DNA of 64,000 nt. Origin: an uncultured Flavobacteriaceae bacterium. GTDB lineage: Bacteria > Bacteroidota > Bacteroidia > Flavobacteriales > Flavobacteriaceae. The stretch spans positions 682,001 to 746,000 of the forward strand of contig CANNBV010000003.1 in the NCBI GenBank assembly GCA_947502975.1, read 5' to 3'. Positions within the stretch are counted from its first letter, which is position 1. Each line of letters starts with the position of its first letter. The position numbers were made by a program, and so were the translations under genes. Shown piece after piece: positions 37,839 through 47,305 of the stretch. Below the pieces are notes generated by a model, which was not told where the DNA came from, ran no database searches, and saw nothing but the letters and a program-made list of their open reading frames with translations.

Positions 37839-40800
37839 AACTTGAATAGCGCAACCATCTGCTTGTCCTTGATCATTAAATGACCATCCGTGAGTAGTTA
37901 TCAATTCTTCTCTAGCACTAGCACCAGCACAGTATTGAGCACTTATAGTTCCCAGAGAACGGTTTATAGGAATATCGTCTATACCATCACCATCTATACC
38001 GCTTGAATCTGTACTCCAACCCACTAAAATAGCATCGTAATTCTCAACAGACAAAGCAGTTCCATTAAAAATATTAAAAGCGTCCCTCAAATTGCTAATA
38101 TCCCAATCCCCAAGATCCTGATTGAAATATGATGCATTTCGAAACATACCGTCCATTTCTAATACATTAGAAACATCCCAATTACTAATATCTTTATTGA
38201 AACTAGAATTCATAAACATAAAATTCATACGCGTTACATTGCTTACATCCCAATTAGCAAAAACACCTGTATTTCCTAGAGATGTACACCCCGAAAAAGC
38301 ACCCCCCATATTATTAATCTCAGACAAATCAGGGGTGTCTGTTGCAGTAATTTGTAAATTAACACAGTTTGAAAAAGCCGAATTCATCGTAGTCCATTTG
38401 TTATTTCCCCATTGCTGTATATCTACAAATTTTGGGCTATCGGTAGGATCACTATCGTTATCCTGATCAAAATAAAAATCGCCAATTATTTTTATGGTAT
38501 ATATTCCTGGGGTTGTATAGGTATGTGTTCCTGTTCTGTTTGCTGCTTCTACATTACCGTCTCCCCAATCTATTATTTTCTCTCCATATACAAATAAATT
38601 TATAGAGTTATTATCAGTAATTCCTGAGTTCTCTGTATTGATGGTCATTATAAAAGCATCATCAAAAGCTTCTGAACAATTTGGATCTAAGCCATCATCG
38701 TTAAAATTCCATCCATGAGTGTTGATTAATGCTGTACGTGCATCAAGTCCTGCACAATATTGAGCACTTATAGTTCCCAAATAACGATTAGCTGGAATAT
38801 CATCATTATTATCACCATCCATACCACTGGAGTCTGTACTCCAACCTATTAAAATACTGTCATAATTTTCAACAGACAAAGCTGCACCCTTAAAAATATT
38901 ATAGGCGTCTCGTAAATTGCTAATATCCCAATCCCCAAGATCCTGATTAAAGTTTGATGCATTTAGAAACATACCATCCATATAACTAACTTTTGAAACA
39001 TCCCAATTACTTATATCGCCATTAAAACTAGAATTTAGAAACATAAAAGTCGTATTCGTTACATTGCTTAAATCCCAATTAGTAAAGACATCGGTATTCC
39101 CTAGAGATGTACACCCCGAAAAAGCAGCACCCATATTATTAATCTCAGACAAGTCAGGAGTGTCTGTTGCAGTAATTTGTAAATTAACACAGTTTGAAAA
39201 AGCCGAATTCATCGTAGTCCATTTGTTATTTCCCCATTGCTGTATATCTACAAATTTGGCACTATCTGTAGGGTCACCATTGTTATCCTGATTAAAATAA
39301 AAATCGCCAATTATTTTTATGGCATATATTCCTGGAGTTGTATAGGTATGCGTTCCTACTCCACTTACTGCTTGTACATTACCATCTCCCCAATCTATTA
39401 CTTTCTCTCCAGAAACAAATAAATTTATAGAGTTATTATCTGTAATTCCTGAGTTCTCTGTATTGATGGTCATTATAAAAGCATTGTCAAAAGTACACTG
39501 TTGCCCTCGATCTGTAATAGTCCATCCCTTGTTATTTGTTAACCATGTTCTGGCAGAAGAAGCAATACAATAATTACTTAAACCACCATCAAATACGATA
39601 TTAGAAGGCGCATTATATCCTTCTAAATTCGTCATGAATCTCCAGCCGATGAGTGTAGCATCATAATTTTCTGATGATAATTGAATATTTTTAAACATAT
39701 TCCTTATACCAGAATTGCTTCCAGTATCAACAATACTACTAATATCCCAATCTCCAAGGTTTTGGTCAAAATTATACGCATTTTGAAATATTCCAGCCAT
39801 ATTTGTCACCTTACCTACATGCCATGCAGATATATCTTGATTGAAAACTTCTGCACCGAAAAACATATATGACATATCTGTAACACTCGCTACATTCCAG
39901 TTTCCTAAATTTTGATTAAAGTTAATAGCACCATCAAACATACCGCTCATATTGATAACATTTGCAACATTCCAATTACTGATGTTTTGGTTGAAATTAG
40001 AAGCTTCTTCAAACATGGATTGCATATATTGCACATTACCGACATCCCAGGATGATATATCGCTGTTAAAATGGGTTGCAAGATGAAACATCCCAGACAT
40101 ATCAGTTACATTAGAAACATTCCATAATGAAATATCGCCATTAAAAACCGTTGCTTCTAGAAACATATCTGCCATAGTCGTTACATTATCCACATTCCAT
40201 GAAGTTATATTTCCGTTGAAATTATGTGCGTAGCTAAAAGCGTCCGTAAGATTTGTAACATTGCTAAGATCCCAATTGTTAAGGTCTTGATTAAAAGCTT
40301 CACAATTACGAAATATCGCTTCCATAGTTGTAACATTAGAAACATTCCAACTATTAATACTGTAATTAAATACATCGCAACCTCTAAACATAGAAGCCAT
40401 GGATGTAACATTAGAGACGTTCCAATTAGCTATATCTTGATTAAAAACATCACAATTACGGAACATAGATTCCATAGATGTAATGTTAGAGACATCCCAG
40501 TTACCTATATTACCATTAAAGGTATTACAACCATGAAACATAGATGCTAAAGATGTTGCATGAGATAGGTTTGGTGTATCAATAGTTGCATTAGTTATAG
40601 TAAGATTTTGACATCCACGGAAAGCAGATTCCATTGAAGACCACTCTATATTACCCCATTGTTCTACGGTTAATAGCTTATTTTTATCTCCATCATTATT
40701 AAAATAGATTCTTGGGAAGTTTCCTGTAATTTTTACAGTATGGGTTCCTGATATTGCATATCTATGACTAATATTACTAATAACTCCATAATTAATGTTA

Positions 40801-43800
40801 CCATCACCCCAGTCCACATCATACCTATAAGCTCCGCCTGCAGTAGGAATAGTTATGGTTTCATTAGGGTTATCTGTTTGCCATGTTGTTATAAATGGAT
40901 TAGATGTAGTTACTGTTACTTTAGACTCACAATAAGACATACGACCAAGGTCATCTATAAGAACAACATATATGGTATTCTCCCCTATATCTGCAGAGGT
41001 ATAGGTTATAGCATCGGAAGTATTAAAACCTGTACCTGTATTTATACCCCCACTAAATGTTGCTGGTGCCCCAGACTCGACTACAACTTGAAGATAATAG
41101 GTTGTTCCACTACTTAAAAACACAGCATCATTATTACTAAAAGACCCTAGGTAATTATTGGGTTGATTGTATACGAAACCATCTAAAAATCCTGGTCTGT
41201 TTGTAACATCTCCTGTATTTGGTGCAACAGGTTGTTCACTTACAAAAACAAACAATAAATCATCTGCATCTGAAGTACTAAAGTTAAACTGTGGTGCATA
41301 GTTACCATCTTCTGGTACGGTAAACGTGAATGATTCATAATATATTCCTGTTCCTTCATCGAAAACATCATCTGTAGGGCTATTTACTATTGTTTGTCCA
41401 TTAAATTCCTCTCCTATTCCACTATTACCTGGTTCTGTATCTGTTAAATACCAAGAAGCACCTTCACTAACACAAGGGCCTTCAAACCCAGTAAAAAGAT
41501 CATCAATAGTAACTATTACTTGGTCATTAAAACTTAATGCTACCGTTTTATCTCTACATAAGACTTGAGAATCTTCTAACGTAATATTAACATGAGATAT
41601 ACAAGTGTCTTTATTACCTGCTGCATCATAAACAGTTAATGTTATTTGATTCGCTCCTGCATCGGTACAACCAAAAAAAGAGTTGTCTATGAGCATTAAA
41701 GCAATACCGACATCATCTGTGGAATTATTGTTAATAAGGTCTGGAGAAGGTGAAAAACCTGATGAATCCAGAGTAATATTTAAATCTTGACAAACCGCAC
41801 TAGGAGGTACATTATCGTATGGAAGGTCATAAGTGCCTACCGGAAAAGGTACTGGAGCTGTTGCATTTGTTAGCGGGTTACCAAATAAAATATCTTGACC
41901 AGGTATACGCCAGTTAGACTCTATAAAACCTCCATCTGGCCCTGTGTTATTTATACGGTATGCCCAACCCTTTGTGAAATTCCATGATGCAGTACCTCCA
42001 TTAACATTAACATCACCATAACTATCTAATAATACAGGAGACTCAACTTCATCAACAAATAATTCGATAGCAAAATAGCCTCTAAAATCATTGATTCTGC
42101 CTAAATTAAAATTGGCTGCAAACCCAAAAAACGCTTCAAAAGTATCTAGATCACTGGTTAAATAAATAAAATCTCCTGCAGTAGCAGAACCAGAGAGGTA
42201 AAATTCTTGACCATCTGAACCTCCGCCATCACCCACAATACCAATGGAAAACACACTTAAATCTGGAATATCTTCATAGACGTACAATTCAATCGCATTA
42301 GTAAACACAGTATTGGCAGACATAACACCAGTAATTTTTATGGGACTTGGTCCTAATGATGTCATAACGTTTACTTCCGAACCTAGATCTGCATCCACAC
42401 CAGCTTCTGGGTTTTGACTAATAATATTGCCTAAAGTAATGGTTTGGCTATAGAATTCAGTATTAGTACCTAGCATCAATCCAACATTTGTTAATGCTAC
42501 TTCTGCGTTAACTTGGGTATCTCCTGTTAGATCAGGAACACTAATCTGAGGACATTGTTTTCCTCCATCTGAAATTGTCCAAGAAGCATCGTCTATTAAA
42601 CTTTGTCTTGCATCTTCTCCTAGACAGTAAACACTGCTGCTTCCTGCATGAAATGTAACATTGGTAGGAATTTGTGTTTCTTCATCACTTAAGGTTTGCC
42701 AACCTATTAATAAGCTATCATAATTTTCCCAGGATAATGATGTACTTGATAACATTGCAGCTGCAGAATCTAAACTAGAAATATCCCAATTGCCTAAATC
42801 TTGATTAAATGAAGATGCTGCAAAAAACTGATGCGACATATTCTCTACCGCTGAGACATCCCAATTGTCCAATGGTTGATTAAAAGTAATTGCACTACGA
42901 AACATTTCTGACATGGTCGTTACGTTAGATACATCCCAATCGTTCAGTGGTTGATTAAATAACAAAGCTGCATAAAAAAGTTCTTTCATGCTTGTTATTG
43001 TTGAAACATTCCAAGTATTAAAGGCAGGTGTTCCTACTAAATTTTCACAAGCAAAAAACATCCCGTTTAAAGAACTTACCTGTGATAAATTAGGTGTATC
43101 TGTTGCTGTTACATCTAAATTTAAACAACCAAAAAAGGCATATTCCATAGACGACCAAGGGTAGCTTCCCCATTGAGAAATTTCTAAAAGCTTTTGATAA
43201 TCGCCAGTAGCATTAAAATAAATTCTTGGGAAATCGCCATAGATTTTTATTGTATGTATGTCAGGAGCGGCATAAGTATGGCTTGTATTACCCGTTATAT
43301 TATTCTGTATTGTACCATCACCCCAATCTACAGTATAATTATATCCAGATCCTGTTGTTGGAATAGTTATAATCTCATAAGGAGTGGTAGTTCTCCATTT
43401 TGTAATAAATGCATCCGAACAATTACTTCCAGCATCTGTAATGGTCCAATTTAATCCAGATGGATCGGTTAATATATCTCTTGCGCTTTCTCCAATACAA
43501 TATTGACTGTTTCCACCATTAAGAACAAGGTTTGAAGGGATTTGAGTTTCACCTGGATCTAAAGTACTCCAACCTATTAATAAGTTGTCATAATTTTGTT
43601 GAGACAATTTAGCACCAATAAACATTTCTTCAGCGCTTGTTACATTAGAAATATCCCATGCTCCTATATCCTGATCAAAAGCATATGCATTTTTAAACAT
43701 GTGGAATGTACTTCTTAAGTTAGACACATCCCAATTGCTAATATCCTGATTGAACTCATGTGCATTGACAAACATATAACCAGCTTGTCCTAAGTTACTC

Positions 43801-46721
43801 ACATCCCAACTGGAAATGTCCTGATTGAATTTTAGACACTCACCAAAGGCTACCCACATATCGGTAACATTGGATACATTCCAGTTGCTTAAATCTTGGT
43901 TGAATTTATAAGCCTTATAGAATAACCATCTCATATTTTCTATGGTAGACACATCCCAGTTATTAAAAGCAGATGTTCCTACAAGATTGTGACAGTTTCT
44001 AAACATACTATCAAAATTCGTTACATTGGAGAAATCGGGTACATCTGTGGCCGTTACATCTAGGTTTGAGCAGCCTACAAATGCATATTTCATTGATGTC
44101 CAAGAATTCGTTCCCCATTGTGCTACGCTGCGAATCTTATCTCTATCTTCGGATCCATTAAAGTAAATTCTAGGGAAATCACCAATAATGATGACTTCAT
44201 AAATGCCTGGTGTAAAATATTCATGGCTAGCATTTCCTGTAAACCCTTGTTCTTCTATGCCATCTCCCCAAATTACCGTATAATTATAATTATCGCCTGT
44301 AGTAGGAATGGTAATGGTTTCATTAGGTGTTGTGGTTTCCCAGGTGGTAATAAAATAAGTGCTAGGATCAACAATACATGGCCCCGGATCATTAACATGT
44401 ATAACCAAGCTAACATCTGGAAAATTCTCATTTAACTTATCTAAAAGGGTGGTTTGTGTTGTGCCTTTGTCCACACAACTAAATGTAGTATATATAGGAG
44501 GCAACGAATAATTAGCCGCAATTTCTTCTAATGTATAGCATTGATTTGCTTGTGCATTAAACACCAAATCATCCATTGATAAATATCCTAATCCTTCATT
44601 GTTCAATAGAACCGTTGCATCATTTACAGTTACATTGGTAGGAATAGCGTCATCTATAGCCACACTTATGTTTAAGGTTGGGAATGTTGTATTATTTGTG
44701 GGTGTTATTTCGTATGTATAACTTCCAAGACTATTACAAGTGTATGTAATGCCGCCTGCTGGCCAATTATAGTCGGAACGAATCTCAGCATCTGTTAAAC
44801 ACCCTGTATAAGTTATACTGCTAATAATATCGTTAATCGTTAAAACGGTATCTCCACTAGTAGCGTTTACAGAAAGATTAATAGTTTCGTTATATTCAAT
44901 AACTGGAATGTCTGTATCAATAATGTTTAAGGTAATTGGAAATTGAGGAGATTCATTTCCGAATTCATCCACTACTGTGGTAGGATAAGACATCGTACTA
45001 CCTACGTCTGCACAGGTAAAAGAACTACCAATCACCGAAGAGTTTAAACTTAATGTACCATTTGCGCAAGGTGCATCAATAAAATAGGTTAAAACTTCAC
45101 TAAAATAAGCTTCATCTAACGTTATTGAGCCATTATCTGGAATTTCTATATCATATATAGCTTCAGCTGGCGAGTTTACATTTTCATTTATTATTGGTGC
45201 TTCTTGGTCTATAATAGTTAAATCAAAAGTTGCTCCATGGATTTTTCCTGCTGTATCATAAACCCATACAACAAGGGTTTGTGTTCCTAAATCAGTACAA
45301 TCAAAAGTTCGTGAGCTTAAATATTCTCTAACACCTTCTGAATTATCTAATGGAAATACAATTCTATCTATTGCACAATCATCGTAAGAACCATTATCTG
45401 CATCTGTGGCAAGAACAGTAACTTCGCCATTAGCACCTAAAGTTACCGTAAGATCTTGTAATACTGCTGTTGGGAATTCGTTATCAGCAAGGTTAGAAGT
45501 AATTGAGAAATGAGTATCATCATACCATTCTCTCTGGTTGGTATAAGCATTTATATCTCTAAAAACCCAAACTTGATAATCCCCAACAGGTAAGTTTTCG
45601 TAAATTCCATTATTAGAATATCTCTGCCAACCCGGATCGTCTGACCTATATAAAACATATCTTATCTCTATATACTCTGGATTACACCCACCATCATTAG
45701 CTAAAAACACATCTACTCTTCCTTGTTCACTACAATCTGTAGCTTCGAATACATTTACACCAGATATTTCTGGAGTACAATCTGTTCTATTAACAAAACG
45801 ATATTTTATTTCTCCATTTCTATTATTTACATTTGAAACTCTAATAGAGGTGTTATAATCATAATAATCGTTTCTAATATACGACCCTCCTCCTCCTGCG
45901 GCCCCAGCCTCACCACCATGATCACCGCCAGAATAACCGCCGCCTCCGCCGCCGCCTGGGTTTCCGTAACTTCCGTAATCATCAAAACCAGCACCTCCGC
46001 CACCAAATCCCCAACCACCTACATTATCTGCCCATGCATCATGATCATTTTCTAAAATACCACCTATACCCCCATACCAAATTCCTCGTTGACCACCATG
46101 AGTATAATTTAAACCATCATCGTCTCTTGCAGAATCAAAAGCGCCTCCGCCTCCGCCTCCATAAGAATAAAAATTGCCAGAAATGGTTTCACCTCCATTC
46201 CCATCAGAGCCTCCAGGATTTGCGTTTTCTGTTAAAGATGCATCCTTACCCCATCTCTCAATACAACCAACCAAACTTTCATTTGCATAAGAGCCACCAC
46301 CGCCACCAGCAACTGATAAAATAGAGTTATCTCCTCCTAAAACAACTATTGCAGAACCACCACCGCCTCCACCAGCACCATTTGTTCCACTTCCTGCTCC
46401 AGCTTGTCCTACATAAAAACGTAATGTTTCACCCTCTGAAATTTCGCCTATACCATTACCAATATTCCATGTTGCATTAATAATGGCACCGTTCCCTCCA
46501 GCAATACGATCGCAAGCAGTACCTCTTGCATTACCTCCATCTGCTCCAATTATTTCAAACTCTATATGTGTATAGTTAGTAGTAGGAATTGTAAAATCTT
46601 CATAATTACCTGTATAATTTATAGTATGCCAACTACCATCACCATTAAGCGCATTTTGTGCTAATAATACATTTGCACCAATAGTTATAAAAAAAATTAA
46701 GGTGAATATTCTTTTTAACAT
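36945..46721 (-). CDS. Giant BspA-type (DUF285) surface protein with glycine-rich, PASTA-like and tail domains, 3258 aa
   Basis: The signal peptide (MLKRIFTLIFFITIGANVLLAQ) is followed by a glycine-rich domain (residues ~25-300, runs such as GGGGGGSAI and GGGGGFS-like stretches), unlike the other two giants. Then come Ig/HYR-like domains and two PKD+DUF285 modules. Next is a PASTA-like domain (SVPDLTGDTQVNAEVALTNV, then IISQNPEAG, DNA about 42350-42545), a lamin-tail/ExeM-like domain (GYFAIELFVDEV, WNFTKGWAYR) and another HYR region. Three more modules follow, the last two a recent tandem duplication (NTENSGITDNNSINLFV in both). The last ~300 residues match the other giants. No T9SS tail is seen. 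Surface adhesion is the likely role. It is the giant nearest the regulators, 117 bases from the pseudo-receiver gene. Confidence 0.9.
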   Translation of the reverse strand: MLKRIFTLIFFITIGANVLLAQNALNGDGSWHTINYTGNYEDFTIPTTNYTHIEFEIIGADGGNARGTACDRIAGGNGAIINATWNIGNGIGEISEGETLRFYVGQAGAGSGTNGAGGGGGGSAIVVLGGDNSILSVAGGGGGSYANESLVGCIERWGKDASLTENANPGGSDGNGGETISGNFYSYGGGGGGAFDSARDDDGLNYTHGGQRGIWYGGIGGILENDHDAWADNVGGWGFGGGGAGFDDYGSYGNPGGGGGGGYSGGDHGGEAGAAGGGGSYIRNDYYDYNTSIRVSNVNNRNGEIKYRFVNRTDCTPEISGVNVFEATDCSEQGRVDVFLANDGGCNPEYIEIRYVLYRSDDPGWQRYSNNGIYENLPVGDYQVWVFRDINAYTNQREWYDDTHFSITSNLADNEFPTAVLQDLTVTLGANGEVTVLATDADNGSYDDCAIDRIVFPLDNSEGVREYLSSRTFDCTDLGTQTLVVWVYDTAGKIHGATFDLTIIDQEAPIINENVNSPAEAIYDIEIPDNGSITLDEAYFSEVLTYFIDAPCANGTLSLNSSVIGSSFTCADVGSTMSYPTTVVDEFGNESPQFPITLNIIDTDIPVIEYNETINLSVNATSGDTVLTINDIISSITYTGCLTDAEIRSDYNWPAGGITYTCNSLGSYTYEITPTNNTTFPTLNISVAIDDAIPTNVTVNDATVLLNNEGLGYLSMDDLVFNAQANQCYTLEEIAANYSLPPIYTTFSCVDKGTTQTTLLDKLNENFPDVSLVIHVNDPGPCIVDPSTYFITTWETTTPNETITIPTTGDNYNYTVIWGDGIEEQGFTGNASHEYFTPGIYEVIIIGDFPRIYFNGSEDRDKIRSVAQWGTNSWTSMKYAFVGCSNLDVTATDVPDFSNVTNFDSMFRNCHNLVGTSAFNNWDVSTIENMRWLFYKAYKFNQDLSNWNVSNVTDMWVAFGECLKFNQDISSWDVSNLGQAGYMFVNAHEFNQDISNWDVSNLRSTFHMFKNAYAFDQDIGAWDISNVTSAEEMFIGAKLSQQNYDNLLIGWSTLDPGETQIPSNLVLNGGNSQYCIGESARDILTDPSGLNWTITDAGSNCSDAFITKWRTTTPYEIITIPTTGSGYNYTVDWGDGTIQNNITGNTSHTYAAPDIHTIKIYGDFPRIYFNATGDYQKLLEISQWGSYPWSSMEYAFFGCLNLDVTATDTPNLSQVSSLNGMFFACENLVGTPAFNTWNVSTITSMKELFYAALLFNQPLNDWDVSNVTTMSEMFRSAITFNQPLDNWDVSAVENMSHQFFAASSFNQDLGNWDISSLDSAAAMLSSTSLSWENYDSLLIGWQTLSDEETQIPTNVTFHAGSSSVYCLGEDARQSLIDDASWTISDGGKQCPQISVPDLTGDTQVNAEVALTNVGLMLGTNTEFYSQTITLGNIISQNPEAGVDADLGSEVNVMTSLGPSPIKITGVMSANTVFTNAIELYVYEDIPDLSVFSIGIVGDGGGSDGQEFYLSGSATAGDFIYLTSDLDTFEAFFGFAANFNLGRINDFRGYFAIELFVDEVESPVLLDSYGDVNVNGGTASWNFTKGWAYRINNTGPDGGFIESNWRIPGQDILFGNPLTNATAPVPFPVGTYDLPYDNVPPSAVCQDLNITLDSSGFSPSPDLINNNSTDDVGIALMLIDNSFFGCTDAGANQITLTVYDAAGNKDTCISHVNITLEDSQVLCRDKTVALSFNDQVIVTIDDLFTGFEGPCVSEGASWYLTDTEPGNSGIGEEFNGQTIVNSPTDDVFDEGTGIYYESFTFTVPEDGNYAPQFNFSTSDADDLLFVFVSEQPVAPNTGDVTNRPGFLDGFVYNQPNNYLGSFSNNDAVFLSSGTTYYLQVVVESGAPATFSGGINTGTGFNTSDAITYTSADIGENTIYVVLIDDLGRMSYCESKVTVTTSNPFITTWQTDNPNETITIPTAGGAYRYDVDWGDGNINYGVISNISHRYAISGTHTVKITGNFPRIYFNNDGDKNKLLTVEQWGNIEWSSMESAFRGCQNLTITNATIDTPNLSHATSLASMFHGCNTFNGNIGNWDVSNITSMESMFRNCDVFNQDIANWNVSNVTSMASMFRGCDVFNYSINSWNVSNVTTMEAIFRNCEAFNQDLNNWDLSNVTNLTDAFSYAHNFNGNITSWNVDNVTTMADMFLEATVFNGDISLWNVSNVTDMSGMFHLATHFNSDISSWDVGNVQYMQSMFEEASNFNQNISNWNVANVINMSGMFDGAINFNQNLGNWNVASVTDMSYMFFGAEVFNQDISAWHVGKVTNMAGIFQNAYNFDQNLGDWDISSIVDTGSNSGIRNMFKNIQLSSENYDATLIGWRFMTNLEGYNAPSNIVFDGGLSNYCIASSARTWLTNNKGWTITDRGQQCTFDNAFIMTINTENSGITDNNSINLFVSGEKVIDWGDGNVQAVSGVGTHTYTTPGIYAIKIIGDFYFNQDNNGDPTDSAKFVDIQQWGNNKWTTMNSAFSNCVNLQITATDTPDLSEINNMGAAFSGCTSLGNTDVFTNWDLSNVTNTTFMFLNSSFNGDISNWDVSKVSYMDGMFLNASNFNQDLGDWDISNLRDAYNIFKGAALSVENYDSILIGWSTDSSGMDGDNNDDIPANRYLGTISAQYCAGLDARTALINTHGWNFNDDGLDPNCSEAFDDAFIMTINTENSGITDNNSINLFVYGEKIIDWGDGNVEAANRTGTHTYTTPGIYTIKIIGDFYFDQDNDSDPTDSPKFVDIQQWGNNKWTTMNSAFSNCVNLQITATDTPDLSEINNMGGAFSGCTSLGNTGVFANWDVSNVTRMNFMFMNSSFNKDISNWDVSNVLEMDGMFRNASYFNQDLGDWDISNLRDAFNIFNGTALSVENYDAILVGWSTDSSGIDGDGIDDIPINRSLGTISAQYCAGASAREELITTHGWSFNDQGQADGCAIQVSPKVYLQGASLNPNTGEESLMRDDLRVVNYIPTMSPYGDGLIADASVFTVVGTDAIVDWVFIELRDKTNNTLVIDSQSALLQRDGDVVAVDGVSPLTFDLPADNYHVVIKHRNHLGIMSASAIALSSTATTIDFTDVDMNTYGTHAQIDVSFTGAGPMAMLGGDADGNGFVNISGTGDSGKLSTKLYSEPDNTAFSLSYTGIEGYYNEDLDMDGNVLYSAGGDFTQLQTMLYTHPGNTGFSLSFSGYTTQLPIGGTISKLLTTKEVVKTPKTITVEYIEINDKLEKVSTFITYPVKH

Positions 46722-46773
46722 AACTTAAAGGGGTTTTGTTATTAAACAAAATTACCTACTAAGCATATATCAA

Positions 46774-46816
46774 AAAATAAGAGGTGGCACACATATACTA
46801 CGTGCCAGTACGTATA
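46774..46816 (-). promoter_or_regulatory. Locus promoter box (e), for the 3258-aa giant
   Basis: TATACGTACTGGCACGTA (46816-46799), 15 bases, CTCTTATTTT (46783-46774) on the minus strand, 53 bases before the ATG. The leader beyond the box differs from those of the other giants. Confidence 0.85.
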
Positions 46817-46838
46817 AAATATAACTGCTTAAACCTAT

Positions 46839-47207
46839 TTACCCTACATCATGAAGCTTAAGTTCTGTTTTTAACTTAGAGAATATCTTTTTAGCAGATA
46901 AATCTTTACTCATACTGTAGCTGATGGATTGAACAATACCTGCTTTTTGACCTATCTCGTCTTTAGATCCCAATATTAGAAATTTAGACCTAATACGCTT
47001 AAAAACCAATGCCGTCTTTATGTCTGCAGCATTAAGCCCTGGCAATTCTTCTTCAACAATTACTAATTGGTTACGATTTTTTATAATATGCCTTAAAGCT
47101 TCAAAGCCATCGAAAAAAATATGAATATCTGTAAAGCCGTTTTTAAAAAAGAATATTTTTAATTGCTCTACATATTCTTTATCACTGTGGGCTAATACTA
47201 TTTGCAT
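46839..47207 (-). CDS. Stand-alone degenerate receiver-domain protein
   Basis: The 122 aa have the alternating pattern of a CheY-like receiver with no output domain. Compared with the adjacent response regulator, the acidic pair before the phosphorylation site is replaced (AHSD instead of ADDH, residues 6-9). The phospho-acceptor Asp is Glu52 (VIVEEELPG), and the switch Thr/Ser is in the odd context LILGSKD. The conserved Lys (Lys101, SMSKD) remains. It therefore cannot be phosphorylated in the usual way and may be locked in one state, since Glu often mimics phospho-Asp. It lies between the response regulator and the first giant gene with its own promoter box, so it is probably a modulator of this system. 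Confidence 0.7.
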   Translation of the reverse strand: MQIVLAHSDKEYVEQLKIFFFKNGFTDIHIFFDGFEALRHIIKNRNQLVIVEEELPGLNAADIKTALVFKRIRSKFLILGSKDEIGQKAGIVQSISYSMSKDLSAKKIFSKLKTELKLHDVG

Positions 47208-47262
47208 CCTTTGTTTCTATCATAATTCAAAAAATGCAATGTATATTGAAAAGTTAATGTGT

Positions 47263-47305
47263 ACCATAAGAACTAATACGTAATTATTACGTATTGGTAC
47301 TTAGT
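47263..47305 (-). promoter_or_regulatory. Locus promoter box (f), for the pseudo-receiver gene
   Basis: ACTAAGTACCAATACGTA (47305-47288), 15 bases, TTCTTATGGT (47272-47263) on the minus strand, 56 bases before the ATG. The box begins at the base next to the response regulator stop codon. The right half is the least conserved of the seven. Confidence 0.7.

Noticed and set aside
40205-41117. Open frames opposite and out of frame with the giant genes (for example on the plus strand at 40224-40550)
   Set aside because: They are shadows produced by the repetitive codon pattern of the DUF285 modules. They lack upstream signals, and their products are unlike real proteins.
45827-46324. Low-complexity frames over the glycine-rich domain
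   Set aside because: The glycine codon runs of the 3258-aa gene create His/Pro-rich and Ala/Val-rich frames on other frames. Only the giant's frame has a signal peptide and domains.
14154-46721. Regularly spaced repeats that might suggest a CRISPR array
   Set aside because: The periodicity (about 75 bp) is that of the in-frame DUF285 protein repeats. Repeats are imperfect and there are no unique spacers of constant length or cas genes.
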